The notes beneath the pieces are model-generated. The model was not told the DNA's origin. It searched no databases and was given only the letters and a program-made list of their open reading frames with translations. A stretch of 64,000 nt of DNA from assembly GCF_050113715.1 (NCBI RefSeq), contig NZ_JBNJQR010000002.1, forward strand, positions 248,001 through 312,000. Direction: 5' to 3'. Made by a program: the position numbers and the translations under genes. The stretch is from Brevibacillus_H ginsengisoli. GTDB taxonomy: Bacteria; Bacillota; Bacilli; Brevibacillales; Brevibacillaceae. Below, piece after piece: positions 9,200 through 17,192 of the stretch. Each line of letters opens with the position of its first letter. The first letter of the stretch is position 1.

Positions 9200-9243
9200 T
9201 TGACAACAATCAAACAACGGAATTAAAATACCTATAGGGGTAT
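9200..9243 (+). promoter_or_regulatory. Sigma-A promoter overlapped by a CsoR/CstR-like operator
   Basis: TTGACA (9200-9205) and TAAAAT (9224-9229) with an 18-base spacer form a good promoter. ATACCTATAGGGGTAT at 9228-9243 overlaps the -10 and start region. This near-palindrome has the A/T-flanked ACC...GGGGT form of operators bound by the CsoR/CstR/RcnR repressor family. Since the gene downstream is a rhodanese, persulfide sensing (CstR-like) fits better than copper sensing. The regulator itself is not in the window. Confidence 0.55.
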
Positions 9244-9281
9244 ATTAAAAATGCAAGTTCGCGATGATTGGGAGGTAACGT

Positions 9282-9659
9282 ATGGATTGGATTCAATATG
9301 TCATTCTAGGTTTATTGGTTGTTTTCATTATGCGTAAGCTTATGCCAGTAAAAGGGCTTAAGAATTTAACACAAGAAGACGTAATGAAGCTTCAGCAGAA
9401 ACGAAATGAAGTTGTCTTTATTGATGTAAGAGAAGCGTTCGAGTACAAAAGCGGACATATTCAGTCTTTTCAAAATGTACCGTTAAGTACTCTGGAAAAA
9501 CGCTTGAACGAGATAGATCGCGATAAGTCCATTGTTCTCACATGTAAAAGCGGAATGAGAAGTCGTCAAGCGGCGAAAGTTTTGCTTAAATATGGTTTTA
9601 CGAAGGTAAGTCATCTGCAATCGGGTCTGTCAGGTTGGACTGGGAGCTTAGTTAAATAG
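9282..9659 (+). CDS. Membrane-anchored rhodanese-like protein
   Basis: A 125-residue protein with one N-terminal membrane segment (residues 4-20) and a rhodanese domain. The domain shows VVFIDVREAFEYKSGHI, the active loop LTCKSGMRSRQA with the expected catalytic Cys, and HLQSGLSGW. It resembles YqhL-type rhodaneses of Bacillus. GGAGG lies eight bases upstream of the ATG. The CsoR/CstR-like operator upstream suggests induction by reactive sulfur species. The neighbouring downstream remnant is a second rhodanese gene, so this was probably a small sulfur-handling operon. Confidence 0.88.
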   Translation: MDWIQYVILGLLVVFIMRKLMPVKGLKNLTQEDVMKLQQKRNEVVFIDVREAFEYKSGHIQSFQNVPLSTLEKRLNEIDRDKSIVLTCKSGMRSRQAAKVLLKYGFTKVSHLQSGLSGWTGSLVK

Positions 9660-9672
9660 GGAGGAAATTGTG

Positions 9673-9820
9673 ATGCATGAATATGTGAATGTCCATTCTA
9701 AGGAAGTAATCGAAAGAATGAAGAATGGAGAAAAAATGGCGATTGTAGACGTTCGTGAAGCGATGAGGCAGTGACAGTGGTGGAATGAACGCTTGGCAGG
9801 GAGAGGTTGTTCGGAACTGA
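9673..9820 (+). pseudogene. Rhodanese gene remnant with internal deletion
   Basis: An ATG at 9673 with GGAGG upstream opens a frame that begins like a rhodanese (VIERMKNGEKMAIVDVREA) and stops at 9774 after 33 residues. Five bases on, in another frame, 9779-9820 encodes GGMNAWQGEVVRN and a stop, which is a typical rhodanese C-terminus. The roughly 60 central residues including the catalytic Cys loop are missing. This is best explained by an internal deletion that also shifted the frame. It lies 13 bases behind the intact rhodanese gene, so it was part of the same operon. Confidence 0.7.
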
Positions 9821-9857
9821 GATCTTGCAACGAGAGGAAGTAGCTGGTTGAAATAGT

Positions 9858-9912
9858 CAAAAAGGGTGTCCCGTAAAGCAGTATAAACTGCTAGTGGGAC
9901 ACCCTTTTGGGA
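9858..9912. terminator. Strong bidirectional terminator
   Basis: AAAAGGGTGTCCC and GGGACACCCTTTT form a 13-bp perfect stem with an inner CAGT/ACTG hairpin. It separates the rhodanese operon from the convergent sugar/acyl operon. Confidence 0.8.
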
Positions 9913-9968
9913 TGTAGCCGTCGGTTTCCAATATAAAAAGGTGTAGGTGTTGGAGAGACTTGTGAGCA

Positions 9969-10712
9969 CTATTTCCATACATTTCGAAAAGAGTAATTCT
10001 TATAGCCCTCAATGTTGTCAATGAGCATCGATTTTAATTCACGATCCTTTTCCGCTATGAATTGACTGATTTTCTTGATGGGATCGTTCTCCTCGCCAAA
10101 CACCCACCAAATCGGATGAGTCAATACGTGAAGTTTGGGATAGCTCGTGATGTGGTTGCAAACACAGTCTTCTCGCCAGCAGTGATTTGAATCCGATAAA
10201 TACTTGAACTCCTTCATATACAATTGACCATAGGCGTTAATCAATCCATCTATTTGTAAATTGCTTTTCAATAGGAATTCGCTAGGTCGGTGAAAAGAAA
10301 AAACAGTAACAGGTTCATCGATCGCACGCGATAGACATTGAACCTCGTTACAAATTAGGTTGCTTAGAGCTTCCTCAGAGAGAGAGTTTTCATTCATCTC
10401 AAAATGTAAACCCAATTGATGTCCCATTTTTTTGATCTCTTTTAACCTGTCGAGGACCTGTTTGTTCCAAACGTTGTAAAAAGGGGAGCTTAACCAAACA
10501 AAATAAGTTGATTTGGCACCTTCTTCCGCTTCAAGGCAAGCCATCTTATGGGCGTAATTCACACTTTGATCAATATCGTGTCTTAATAGGACGACCTTCT
10601 TTTTTTCGTTCATTCGGGAAGTGGCCTCATGATAATCAATAAAAGAAAATCCCTCTTGAGTAAACTTACGCAAAATTGCACGATAATGTGCGGTCGTAAG
10701 TTGACATTCCAT
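9969..10712 (-). CDS. Polysaccharide deacetylase-like (NodB-fold) protein
   Basis: A 247-residue cytosolic protein without a signal peptide. VVLLRHDIDQS near residue 40 is the metal-binding Asp motif of the NodB/carbohydrate esterase 4-like fold, and LGLHFEMNE and HVLTHPIWW supply candidate histidines. The fold is seen in polysaccharide deacetylases and in poorly characterised sugar-cluster proteins that carry RHDID. As the last gene of the minus-strand sugar/acyl operon it could remove an N-acyl group from a nucleotide-sugar intermediate. That is an inference from context; the substrate is unknown. Confidence 0.65.
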   Translation of the reverse strand: MECQLTTAHYRAILRKFTQEGFSFIDYHEATSRMNEKKKVVLLRHDIDQSVNYAHKMACLEAEEGAKSTYFVWLSSPFYNVWNKQVLDRLKEIKKMGHQLGLHFEMNENSLSEEALSNLICNEVQCLSRAIDEPVTVFSFHRPSEFLLKSNLQIDGLINAYGQLYMKEFKYLSDSNHCWREDCVCNHITSYPKLHVLTHPIWWVFGEENDPIKKISQFIAEKDRELKSMLIDNIEGYKNYSFRNVWK

Positions 10713-10755
10713 TAATTAGCCTCCCAGCCGTTCAATCTCAGGGATACCACATGAA

Positions 10756-11706
10756 TTACTTTTTCGCATGTATCGCTTCCTTAATCTTTAGAGCTACCGC
10801 TAGTGCCTCAAGCCCTTCCTCAGGGCCGATTTGAGGTCTGTTCGATTTGGTAATACAGGATATAAAATGGAGCAATTCTTCATATAAGGGGTCAGATTGA
10901 GGGATGAGAATTTTTTCGATGAGGGTTTCTGTTTTTATATTATGATCCACTTGGGGAGTAGGTTGATGGTAGATGAGGAGTTCTTTCGTTAGATAATTAA
11001 CAGATATCGTTCGGTCCGTTTCATAAATGGATAAGCTTCTGGTTTTCTTCATCGATACTCTGCTGGCAACTAAAGTTGCGATTACCCCATTCGTGAAGGA
11101 CAAGAGTGCGGATGCGCTGTCAATGAACTTCGAATTTGTGAGTGAGACTCCAGTGGCTGTAACAGTGTGTAATGGGCTTTTTACAAGATGGAGGACGATG
11201 TCAATATCATGAATCATTAAATCGAGTATGACATCTGTATCTAGGTTGCGATCTGAATGTGAAAGTCTTTTTGCGTCTATGGAGATCATATTGGCAGGTT
11301 TACAAATATCCTTTAGAGGCCGAATGGCTGGATTAAACCGTTCAACATGGCCAACCTGGAAGACTTGACTAGCCTGAACAATCGATTTTTGAAGTTCAGT
11401 TGCTTCCTCTACGGTAACCGTTATCGGTTTCTCAACCAAAACATGTTTACCCTTTTCTAACGCAATCTTTGCATAGAAGAAATGAAGTGGGGTAGGTGTT
11501 GCGATAATAACAGCATCGACGTTATCAATCATCTCTGTGTATGTGGAGTAAGCTTTTGCGTTGTATCTGGTTTCAATTTCTTGAAGTTTCGCCAAATCTA
11601 TATCATATATGGCGATTTGGTTCACATCATGAATCATCTGGAGGATGCGACAATGATTCTCTCCCATTTTGCCTAATCCGACAACTCCAACGTTAATAGG
11701 CGGCAT
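10756..11706 (-). CDS. Gfo/Idh/MocA-family NAD(P)-dependent sugar dehydrogenase
   Basis: A 316-residue Rossmann oxidoreductase. The N-terminal NVGVVGLGKMGENHCRIL binds the dinucleotide, VEKPIT carries the conserved family Lys, and GHVERFNPAIR and MIHDIDIVLHL follow as in WlbA/WbpB-type UDP-N-acetylhexosamine 3-dehydrogenases. It probably oxidises a nucleotide sugar, preparing it for amination and acylation, but no aminotransferase lies in the window. The ATG at 11706 is chosen from the family N-terminus. A GTG at 11715 is also in frame. A 19-residue leader frame with a good SD overlaps this start (see the entry at 11693). Confidence 0.85.
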   Translation of the reverse strand: MPPINVGVVGLGKMGENHCRILQMIHDVNQIAIYDIDLAKLQEIETRYNAKAYSTYTEMIDNVDAVIIATPTPLHFFYAKIALEKGKHVLVEKPITVTVEEATELQKSIVQASQVFQVGHVERFNPAIRPLKDICKPANMISIDAKRLSHSDRNLDTDVILDLMIHDIDIVLHLVKSPLHTVTATGVSLTNSKFIDSASALLSFTNGVIATLVASRVSMKKTRSLSIYETDRTISVNYLTKELLIYHQPTPQVDHNIKTETLIEKILIPQSDPLYEELLHFISCITKSNRPQIGPEEGLEALAVALKIKEAIHAKK

Positions 11707-11752
11707 ATAAATCACGGAAGGTTATTTCTGTGGGATATTCGGTTATAAACAT
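11693..11752 (-). other. SD-equipped 19-residue leader frame overlapping the sugar dehydrogenase start
   Basis: GAGGTGAAGTGCA precedes an ATG at 11752 that opens MFITEYPTEITFRDLYAAY and a stop. The frame reads through the start of the Gfo/Idh/MocA gene in a different phase and stops 11 bases inside it. The dehydrogenase has no good SD of its own, so translational coupling through this frame is plausible. It could also be chance. Confidence 0.35.
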
Positions 11753-11763
11753 TGCACTTCACC

Positions 11764-12462
11764 TCAATCATTCTTGGTACTGATTAATTTTGCTGGGACA
11801 CCTGCAACGGTTTTTTCGTCAGGAACATCGTGAAGCACAACGGCTCCAGCCCCCACAATTGCACGTCTTCCAATCGTTACTCCGGGTAATAAAGTAGCGT
11901 TGTTTCCAACTTTGGCTCCTTCTTTTATGGTAGGCCCTTTCAACGTGTATGGCTTTTTCCCCATGTACTTATCATTGGACATCGAAACGCAGGGACCAAT
12001 AAATACGTTATCCTCAATCGTTGTATCACCTGTGATATAAGCGGATGTCTGGATTGTACAGTAACTTCCAATACATGTGTTGAGTTCCACAATAGCTGCT
12101 CTTCCTATGACGGTATTAGCAGAAATGATTACATTTTCGCGAATACCGGCCTGGTCCGCAATGTAGACATTATTTCCAATATTCGTGCCTGCGTTAACCA
12201 TTACGCCATTCCCAATGATGCAGTTTTCCCCAATGTTTAAACATTGCAGGGTGCTGTTAGAAGGCCGCATTCCGCTTTTCTTGACAGGGACTATTCCTAA
12301 GATGGAATGACTTCCGATCGTAACATTATCTCCAATGTTTGTATTTCTTAAGATAATGCTGTGGTGACCAATCGTTACATTCTCCCCGAGCAAGACTCCT
12401 TCTTCGATAATGACATGCATCCCGATTGTCGCCGTATCAGGGATATGAGCCGAATTTTCCAT
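11764..12462 (-). CDS. Left-handed beta-helix (hexapeptide repeat) acyltransferase
   Basis: A 232-residue protein made almost wholly of [LIV]-G-x4 hexapeptide turns (for example ENVTIGHHSIILRNTNIGDN and GNNATLLPGVTIGRRAIVGA), with the usual C-terminal GVPAKLI. This is the trimeric acetyltransferase fold of WlbB/WbpD and sugar O-acetyltransferases. Next to a WlbA-like dehydrogenase it probably N-acylates an amino sugar on UDP. The ATG at 12462 follows GAGGTGATTACA. A TTG at 12507 overlapping the LuxC-like gene is less well supported. The acyl donor may be acetyl-CoA or an acyl group made by the operon. Confidence 0.88.
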   Translation of the reverse strand: MENSAHIPDTATIGMHVIIEEGVLLGENVTIGHHSIILRNTNIGDNVTIGSHSILGIVPVKKSGMRPSNSTLQCLNIGENCIIGNGVMVNAGTNIGNNVYIADQAGIRENVIISANTVIGRAAIVELNTCIGSYCTIQTSAYITGDTTIEDNVFIGPCVSMSNDKYMGKKPYTLKGPTIKEGAKVGNNATLLPGVTIGRRAIVGAGAVVLHDVPDEKTVAGVPAKLISTKND

Positions 12463-12499
12463 TGTAATCACCTCAACATGAAGGAATTGAACGTATTGC

Positions 12500-13723
12500 T
12501 TACTCAATGGTGATTTCCCTGGTTAGATACAGCAAGAGATCATATCCGTCCCAGGTCAGTTGAAAATCTAATGAGTGGCCGACTTCAACAATGCGATCAA
12601 TTCCGTATCCGCCCAATTGTGTGGCAAATGAACGTAATTCTTCCCGATCAAAACCAAAAACAGCCAAAGTTTGATCCTTTCTCGTCAATAGAGGAATTAG
12701 CTTGAATAAAGAAGGAAGCTCCATCTCCAAAAATAAACCGCCACCACAATGTTTCTCCCTGATTTCATTTGTGAGGGAGGTAATGTGAACACGGTAAGGC
12801 AGGTCGGTTTTAGAGGTGGATAATTGGTCGCCGAGTCCTTGTAAAGCATAACTATATCCTGTAATCATTCGGGTAATTCCAACTTCGCTGCCCCAATGTA
12901 AGGTTGTCGTGTCTAATCGATTCTTCACTAGGTTCCAAAATCTCGCTTTAGCCTTGACTGTTTGATCCTGTTCGCCAATCCAAATCACCAGTTTGGGAGA
13001 GGAACAAGCCAGCTGATCAAACCAAAACGCGTCATTCATAAATTTTTGTACCAGTTGGTTTAGGTCCTCATCGGTGGAGTCTAAAATTGTTGCTGCATGT
13101 ATAGCGCAAATGGAAAACTTCCCTGTAAAGCAAAGTTCCGTCGCATTAGGCGGCAAGGGTATGGACCGGATCTGACGAATGGTTTCATCTCCGCCCCAAA
13201 TGACTCGCACATCACAGAGTGAGGACAGCTCACGCGTAATGGTGTCATTATGTTCATAGCTAATAATCACCACTCGTTTTCGCAACTCTGAAAATTCGTC
13301 TTTAATCAATACATTATTTAAGATCGTAAGCAGAAGTGTCATCTGTTCAGTACGATTTCGGGAAAGTCGAATCATATTTTTGTTGCCGACCAAAAGGGAT
13401 ACGAACCAGGAATACATAAAGATGGAGTCAACATTTGAAGGGGCAAAATGCAAGACTAATCCACGTGGCACAAGTATCCGGTTGTTCCTTTTCGTTTCGA
13501 AATTCTGTTTGATTTCTTGTAAATGGAAGCCTCTCATCCAATGAGCCATCGAGAGTAATTCGGGAAAACGTCGGTGCGATTTGCTCAATAATATAGTTCG
13601 AGATACCTCGTCAATAAAGCGTATAGTGGTGGAGTGGAAGGGGGGGAGTGGATGACAAGCGAGAAGATCTTGAACGATAGAACTCCAGGCTAACTGTTGA
13701 TCATTCGGTAATAGGATATCCAT
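12500..13723 (-). CDS. LuxC-like acyl-protein/acyl-CoA reductase
   Basis: A 407-residue member of the LuxC family, aldehyde-dehydrogenase-fold enzymes that reduce a cysteine-bound acyl group to an aldehyde with NADPH. The catalytic region WFDQLACSSPKLVIWIGE contains the ACSSP motif with the LuxC active-site Cys. RGLVLHFAPSNVD and MIRLSRNRTEQM are family segments. In luminous bacteria the product feeds luciferase. No luxA/luxB is present here, and the gene is wedged between LuxE-like and acyltransferase genes. Its stop and the LuxE-like stop/start junction overlap, so the genes are translationally coupled. The acyl substrate is unknown. Confidence 0.88.
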   Translation of the reverse strand: MDILLPNDQQLAWSSIVQDLLACHPLPPFHSTTIRFIDEVSRTILLSKSHRRFPELLSMAHWMRGFHLQEIKQNFETKRNNRILVPRGLVLHFAPSNVDSIFMYSWFVSLLVGNKNMIRLSRNRTEQMTLLLTILNNVLIKDEFSELRKRVVIISYEHNDTITRELSSLCDVRVIWGGDETIRQIRSIPLPPNATELCFTGKFSICAIHAATILDSTDEDLNQLVQKFMNDAFWFDQLACSSPKLVIWIGEQDQTVKAKARFWNLVKNRLDTTTLHWGSEVGITRMITGYSYALQGLGDQLSTSKTDLPYRVHITSLTNEIREKHCGGGLFLEMELPSLFKLIPLLTRKDQTLAVFGFDREELRSFATQLGGYGIDRIVEVGHSLDFQLTWDGYDLLLYLTREITIE

Positions 13724-14811
13724 TATTCATTCACCTGATTGTAGGCATGTGTATCACTGCAACCACGCAGTTCTGAGGCTGGAAGACGTCCGCTAATCGT
13801 GAAATATTTGCCCTTGCGTCCACATTTACAGTCATCTTCTCCCAGTACAGTACCCAAGTCTTCTGTTAGCAAGCTATGTCCGGGATAACTATTGGGCAGA
13901 ACGCTTAAAACTTGTACGATTCCCGTTTGATTCGCCAGGAGCGGCTGAAGCGTATAAGGGTCACGCACAATAATGTCGGCAAAGTCAGGAGCATGCAGAT
14001 GCCCTTGATCGCATTCCATAAACACAGAACCTATTTGTTCAACCATGCCATAAAAATTGTGGATTTGTTTGATCCCGAATTGTTCCTGCAGTTTATTTTT
14101 AAAAGTAGGGTTATCGACAGCAAGTTCCGTTAGCTTTTTCCAACCTCCACTATGGATCAGAATACTGTCGTTTAAGTTTAAAACTAGATTTTTTCTCAGT
14201 AACGGAAGGTAAAAGTACTGCCAGATCATAAACGTAAAACCAAAAATGAGGATTTGTTGCCCTTTGTGCTTGTCGAGGAAAATTTGGAGATCGTCTAATT
14301 TGACGTTCATGTTTTCATCCAGTAAATAAAAATGATCTTTTCCGACGAACGCTAATCCTAATAAGCCAGCTCCTCGAGCGCTAAAAGAAGAGCGATTTTT
14401 AATGACGTCAGAAGAGTCCACAAGGATCATTGGATACCGCTTATGACCAATAAAAGACTTAAGGATGGAGACGAGAGCTTTTGTTTGTAAACTGGCGGTA
14501 TCTTTGTCTAAATAAATTCGTGACACCGTTTGAGAGGTAGTACCACTGGAAGTTAACGTCTTAATGATCGACGCTCGCGGAACGCTAAATAACTCATGTA
14601 GCTTAAACATTCTTACGGGCAACATCGGTATCTGTTCATAGGAAAACGGGCTGGCTACATCGGGGGGAAGAGCGGAAAGGATTGAGCGATAGGCCTCGCA
14701 TTGAGTCATGTGCTTTATCGTTAACTCGTTGAGGATTTTTTGCAACACTTCTTGTTTACGACTTCGCTCCAGCTGATAGGGGTTATCTGTAAATAAGTGT
14801 TCGATATTCAT
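13723..14811 (-). CDS. LuxE-like acyl-protein synthetase
   Basis: A 362-residue AMP-forming enzyme of the LuxE family, which activates a carboxylic acid with ATP and passes the acyl group to its own Cys and then to LuxC. The phosphate-binding loop is TLTSSGTTSQTVSRIY and the second motif HNFYGMVEQIGS is the family's adenylate-binding YGxxE. C-terminal CKCGRKGKYFTISGR is Cys-rich. It sits between the LuxC-like and AMP-ligase genes with 4-base and 1-base overlaps. The pair argues for a fatty or short-chain aldehyde intermediate, not for light production. Confidence 0.87.
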   Translation of the reverse strand: MNIEHLFTDNPYQLERSRKQEVLQKILNELTIKHMTQCEAYRSILSALPPDVASPFSYEQIPMLPVRMFKLHELFSVPRASIIKTLTSSGTTSQTVSRIYLDKDTASLQTKALVSILKSFIGHKRYPMILVDSSDVIKNRSSFSARGAGLLGLAFVGKDHFYLLDENMNVKLDDLQIFLDKHKGQQILIFGFTFMIWQYFYLPLLRKNLVLNLNDSILIHSGGWKKLTELAVDNPTFKNKLQEQFGIKQIHNFYGMVEQIGSVFMECDQGHLHAPDFADIIVRDPYTLQPLLANQTGIVQVLSVLPNSYPGHSLLTEDLGTVLGEDDCKCGRKGKYFTISGRLPASELRGCSDTHAYNQVNE

Positions 14812-16202
14812 TTTAAAACCCTCTCAAGTAAAGTTTGGTAATCTACTTTGCCTGTGGCTAAGCGAGGGATGTCTTGTTGAACCACCACTTTGTAAACGGT
14901 GGGGTGCAATTGATAGGTTTGACTGAGGAATTGTTTCATTGGTGATTGCAAAGCTTCGTCCGAAATAACGACAATTAACTGATCATCCTTACCGGTGCAA
15001 TAGCATGGAATCCCCAAAGTTTTCTCGGCAGTAAGCTCAATATCGTCCAAATTGACACGCAGACCAAGAGGTTTTAAGAAGCGCTTTTTTCGTCCAATGA
15101 TGGAAAAAAAGCCGTTGGACTCTTGTCTGGCAATATCTCCAGTCATTAATTTACCATTCATTTCGTCCGTTTTACTTAAATCGTTCCTTGAGTACGCGTA
15201 CCCCATCATGACATTCGAGCCGTAGTAAATTAATTCACTTGTCTCTTCATCAAGTTCCAATTTTCCATCCGGTATCGGAATTCCAATTGTACCGATTCCC
15301 TCTTGTATTTGATCGTGGGGGACATAGCTGATTCTGGCCGTAGCTTCCGTTTGGCCATACATGATATAGAAACGCAGATGGTTATTCTGAGCAACGTCTG
15401 CAAAGTATCTTTGTAACTTTTCGTCCAGTCTGCCCCCTGCCTGAGTAAGCGTACGTAGGGAGGGAATCATCATCTTGTCAAAATGAAGTCGATACAGCAT
15501 CTGATATTGGTACGGCACTCCAGCGATTGAAGTAGCGCGTTGATCCTGCAAAAAATCCCAAAAGCTGCGCTGTGTTAAATGATCCTCTGTCATTAAAAGA
15601 GATGCGCCTACTTGAAGGTGGCTGTTAATAACCGAGAGCCCATACGAATAGTGCAGAGGTAATGTCGTTATTGGACGATCATCCGCTTGAAGTTCAAGAT
15701 AAGCAGAAATCGATTCAGCGTTTGCTTGTAAATTCTGATAAGACAATCTAACCATTTTGGGACTACCAGTTGTACCAGATGTAGAGAGCAATATGGCTAG
15801 ATCCGGATGTATAGGTGGATGGAAAGCAACGGAATTTAGATGCAACATTTTATATTGAGATTCTTCATAATGAAGTGTGTAATTCAACGGTGTCGCAATC
15901 TCTTGGGGGAGCCAGATCCATTCAGGCTGATAGGTCATCATTAATTCCTGGAGTAAGTTCCAACTTAGTTTGCTATCCAGAAGACACACTGCGTGCTTTC
16001 CTTGTAAAGCCGCCAGATAGCCAACCAATGCTGTCGGGCAGTTTCGGCAAAGAATAAAACCGAGAGATTTATGGGAGGAGGGGAGGTGAAGTGAGAAGCG
16101 TTGGATCTGATCAAGTATATCGCCAGAAGAAAAGGATTGATTCGAGGCATGATGAACAACCATCGTCGAGTTGTGGTACTGAGCGAGGTCCCAGAAGTTC
16201 AT
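14808..16202 (-). CDS. AMP-forming acyl-CoA/acyl-ACP ligase
   Basis: A 464-residue ANL-superfamily adenylating enzyme. The phosphate loop is ILLSTSGTTGSPKMVRLSYQ, followed by FYIMYGQTEATAR, LMTGDIAR and a C-terminal subdomain ending PRLATGKVDYQTL with the conserved catalytic Lys. It activates a carboxylic acid as the acyl-AMP and transfers it to a thiol, likely the small acyl carrier protein encoded two genes upstream. It overlaps both neighbours by four bases. The operon therefore has two independent adenylating enzymes, this one and the LuxE-like protein, implying two acyl-loading steps. Confidence 0.88.
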   Translation of the reverse strand: MNFWDLAQYHNSTMVVHHASNQSFSSGDILDQIQRFSLHLPSSHKSLGFILCRNCPTALVGYLAALQGKHAVCLLDSKLSWNLLQELMMTYQPEWIWLPQEIATPLNYTLHYEESQYKMLHLNSVAFHPPIHPDLAILLSTSGTTGSPKMVRLSYQNLQANAESISAYLELQADDRPITTLPLHYSYGLSVINSHLQVGASLLMTEDHLTQRSFWDFLQDQRATSIAGVPYQYQMLYRLHFDKMMIPSLRTLTQAGGRLDEKLQRYFADVAQNNHLRFYIMYGQTEATARISYVPHDQIQEGIGTIGIPIPDGKLELDEETSELIYYGSNVMMGYAYSRNDLSKTDEMNGKLMTGDIARQESNGFFSIIGRKKRFLKPLGLRVNLDDIELTAEKTLGIPCYCTGKDDQLIVVISDEALQSPMKQFLSQTYQLHPTVYKVVVQQDIPRLATGKVDYQTLLERVLK

Positions 16203-16942
16203 ATCAACATTCCACCATCTACACCAATGATCTGTCCAGTGATATAGGAAGCGGCATCAGATGCCAAAAAGACCATCACATTGGCTACCTCCTCTGGTCG
16301 GCCGATTCTCCCCATTTTGATCATCGAGAGAATTTCTTGTTTTCTAGCTGGTGAGAGGTTTTGGATCAGATCGGTGTCGATGAATCCAGGAGCGACAATA
16401 TTCACTCGTATATTGAGGGGAGCCAGTTCTTTGGCAGCTGATAGAGACGAGCCGATTAGTGCGGCTTTACTTCCACTGTAGACAACTTCACTTTCTCCTC
16501 CAAAACGTCCGAGTATAGAACTGACATTAATGATCGAGCCTATGTGATGACGAGCCATTATTCTAGAAGCGTACTGCATATGATTGATCGCGGAGTAGGT
16601 ATTGCTTTCAAACGTTTCTTTGATCATATCCTGTGTAATCATTCCCAGACGCGCGCTTTGCATGATTCCTGCGTTGTTGACCAATACATCCAGGCGTTTG
16701 TATGTCTTTAAAACGATAGAAGCGGCCTCTTTGATTTTATCTTTATCAGTCACATCATAGGGAAGTAGAAGAGGATCTGAACCTGTTTGATTCCGAATTT
16801 GCTCTGCGGTACTTTGAAGGTGTTCAGAATTTCGAGAGCTAATAATAACAGATGCTCCCTCTGATGCAAAAGCGATGGCGCAAGCCTGACCTATTCCACG
16901 GGAAGCGCCAGTGATCCAAGCAACTTTTCCCTCTAATAACAT
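16199..16942 (-). CDS. Short-chain dehydrogenase/reductase (FabG-like)
   Basis: A 247-residue classical SDR. It has the cofactor motif TGASRGIG near the N-terminus, NNAG, the catalytic Ser (INVSSILG), the YSGSK Tyr/Lys pair and the C-terminal IIGVDGGM. This is the length and C-terminus of 3-oxoacyl-ACP reductases. Next to an acyl carrier protein it most likely makes a 3-hydroxyacyl-ACP, although a sugar substrate is also possible. It overlaps the ligase gene by four bases and its ATG overlaps the stop of the ACP gene. Confidence 0.9.
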   Translation of the reverse strand: MLLEGKVAWITGASRGIGQACAIAFASEGASVIISSRNSEHLQSTAEQIRNQTGSDPLLLPYDVTDKDKIKEAASIVLKTYKRLDVLVNNAGIMQSARLGMITQDMIKETFESNTYSAINHMQYASRIMARHHIGSIINVSSILGRFGGESEVVYSGSKAALIGSSLSAAKELAPLNIRVNIVAPGFIDTDLIQNLSPARKQEILSMIKMGRIGRPEEVANVMVFLASDAASYITGQIIGVDGGMLI

Positions 16943-17178
16943 TACAATGCAACTCCATATTTGTTCATAAGGACCTCTTTCACCTTCTTGAAACTGTTGA
17001 AGTCTATTACGTCTTCTGTATCAATCATGATATTGAATGTATCGTCCAAAGCGGCGATTAAGGCCATATGCGCCACGGAATCCCAGTTGGGGATGCTGTT
17101 ATATTCTAAAGAGTCAATGATTTGTTCTTCGGGTAGATCTAACGTATCGGCAAATATTTTTCTTAGTATTGCACTCAT
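16942..17178 (-). CDS. Acyl carrier protein
   Basis: A 78-residue acidic four-helix protein. The phosphopantetheine site is WDSVAHMALI, with the attachment Ser in DSV (compare DSL in FabD-type ACPs). The stretch around it is acidic, as in ACPs. The ATG at 17178 has GGTGGGA seven bases upstream. An ATG 18 bases further up has a weaker context. It is a dedicated carrier separate from the fatty acid synthase acpP and probably carries the acyl chain used by the LpxD-like enzyme and the LuxC/LuxE pair. Confidence 0.88.
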   Translation of the reverse strand: MSAILRKIFADTLDLPEEQIIDSLEYNSIPNWDSVAHMALIAALDDTFNIMIDTEDVIDFNSFKKVKEVLMNKYGVAL

Positions 17179-17192
17179 GACCATCCCACCAA

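Noticed and set aside
12500..16202. A bioluminescence (lux) operon
   Set aside because: LuxC- and LuxE-like proteins are present but no luxA, luxB or luxD-like gene is found, and the context is sugar and acyl carrier enzymes.
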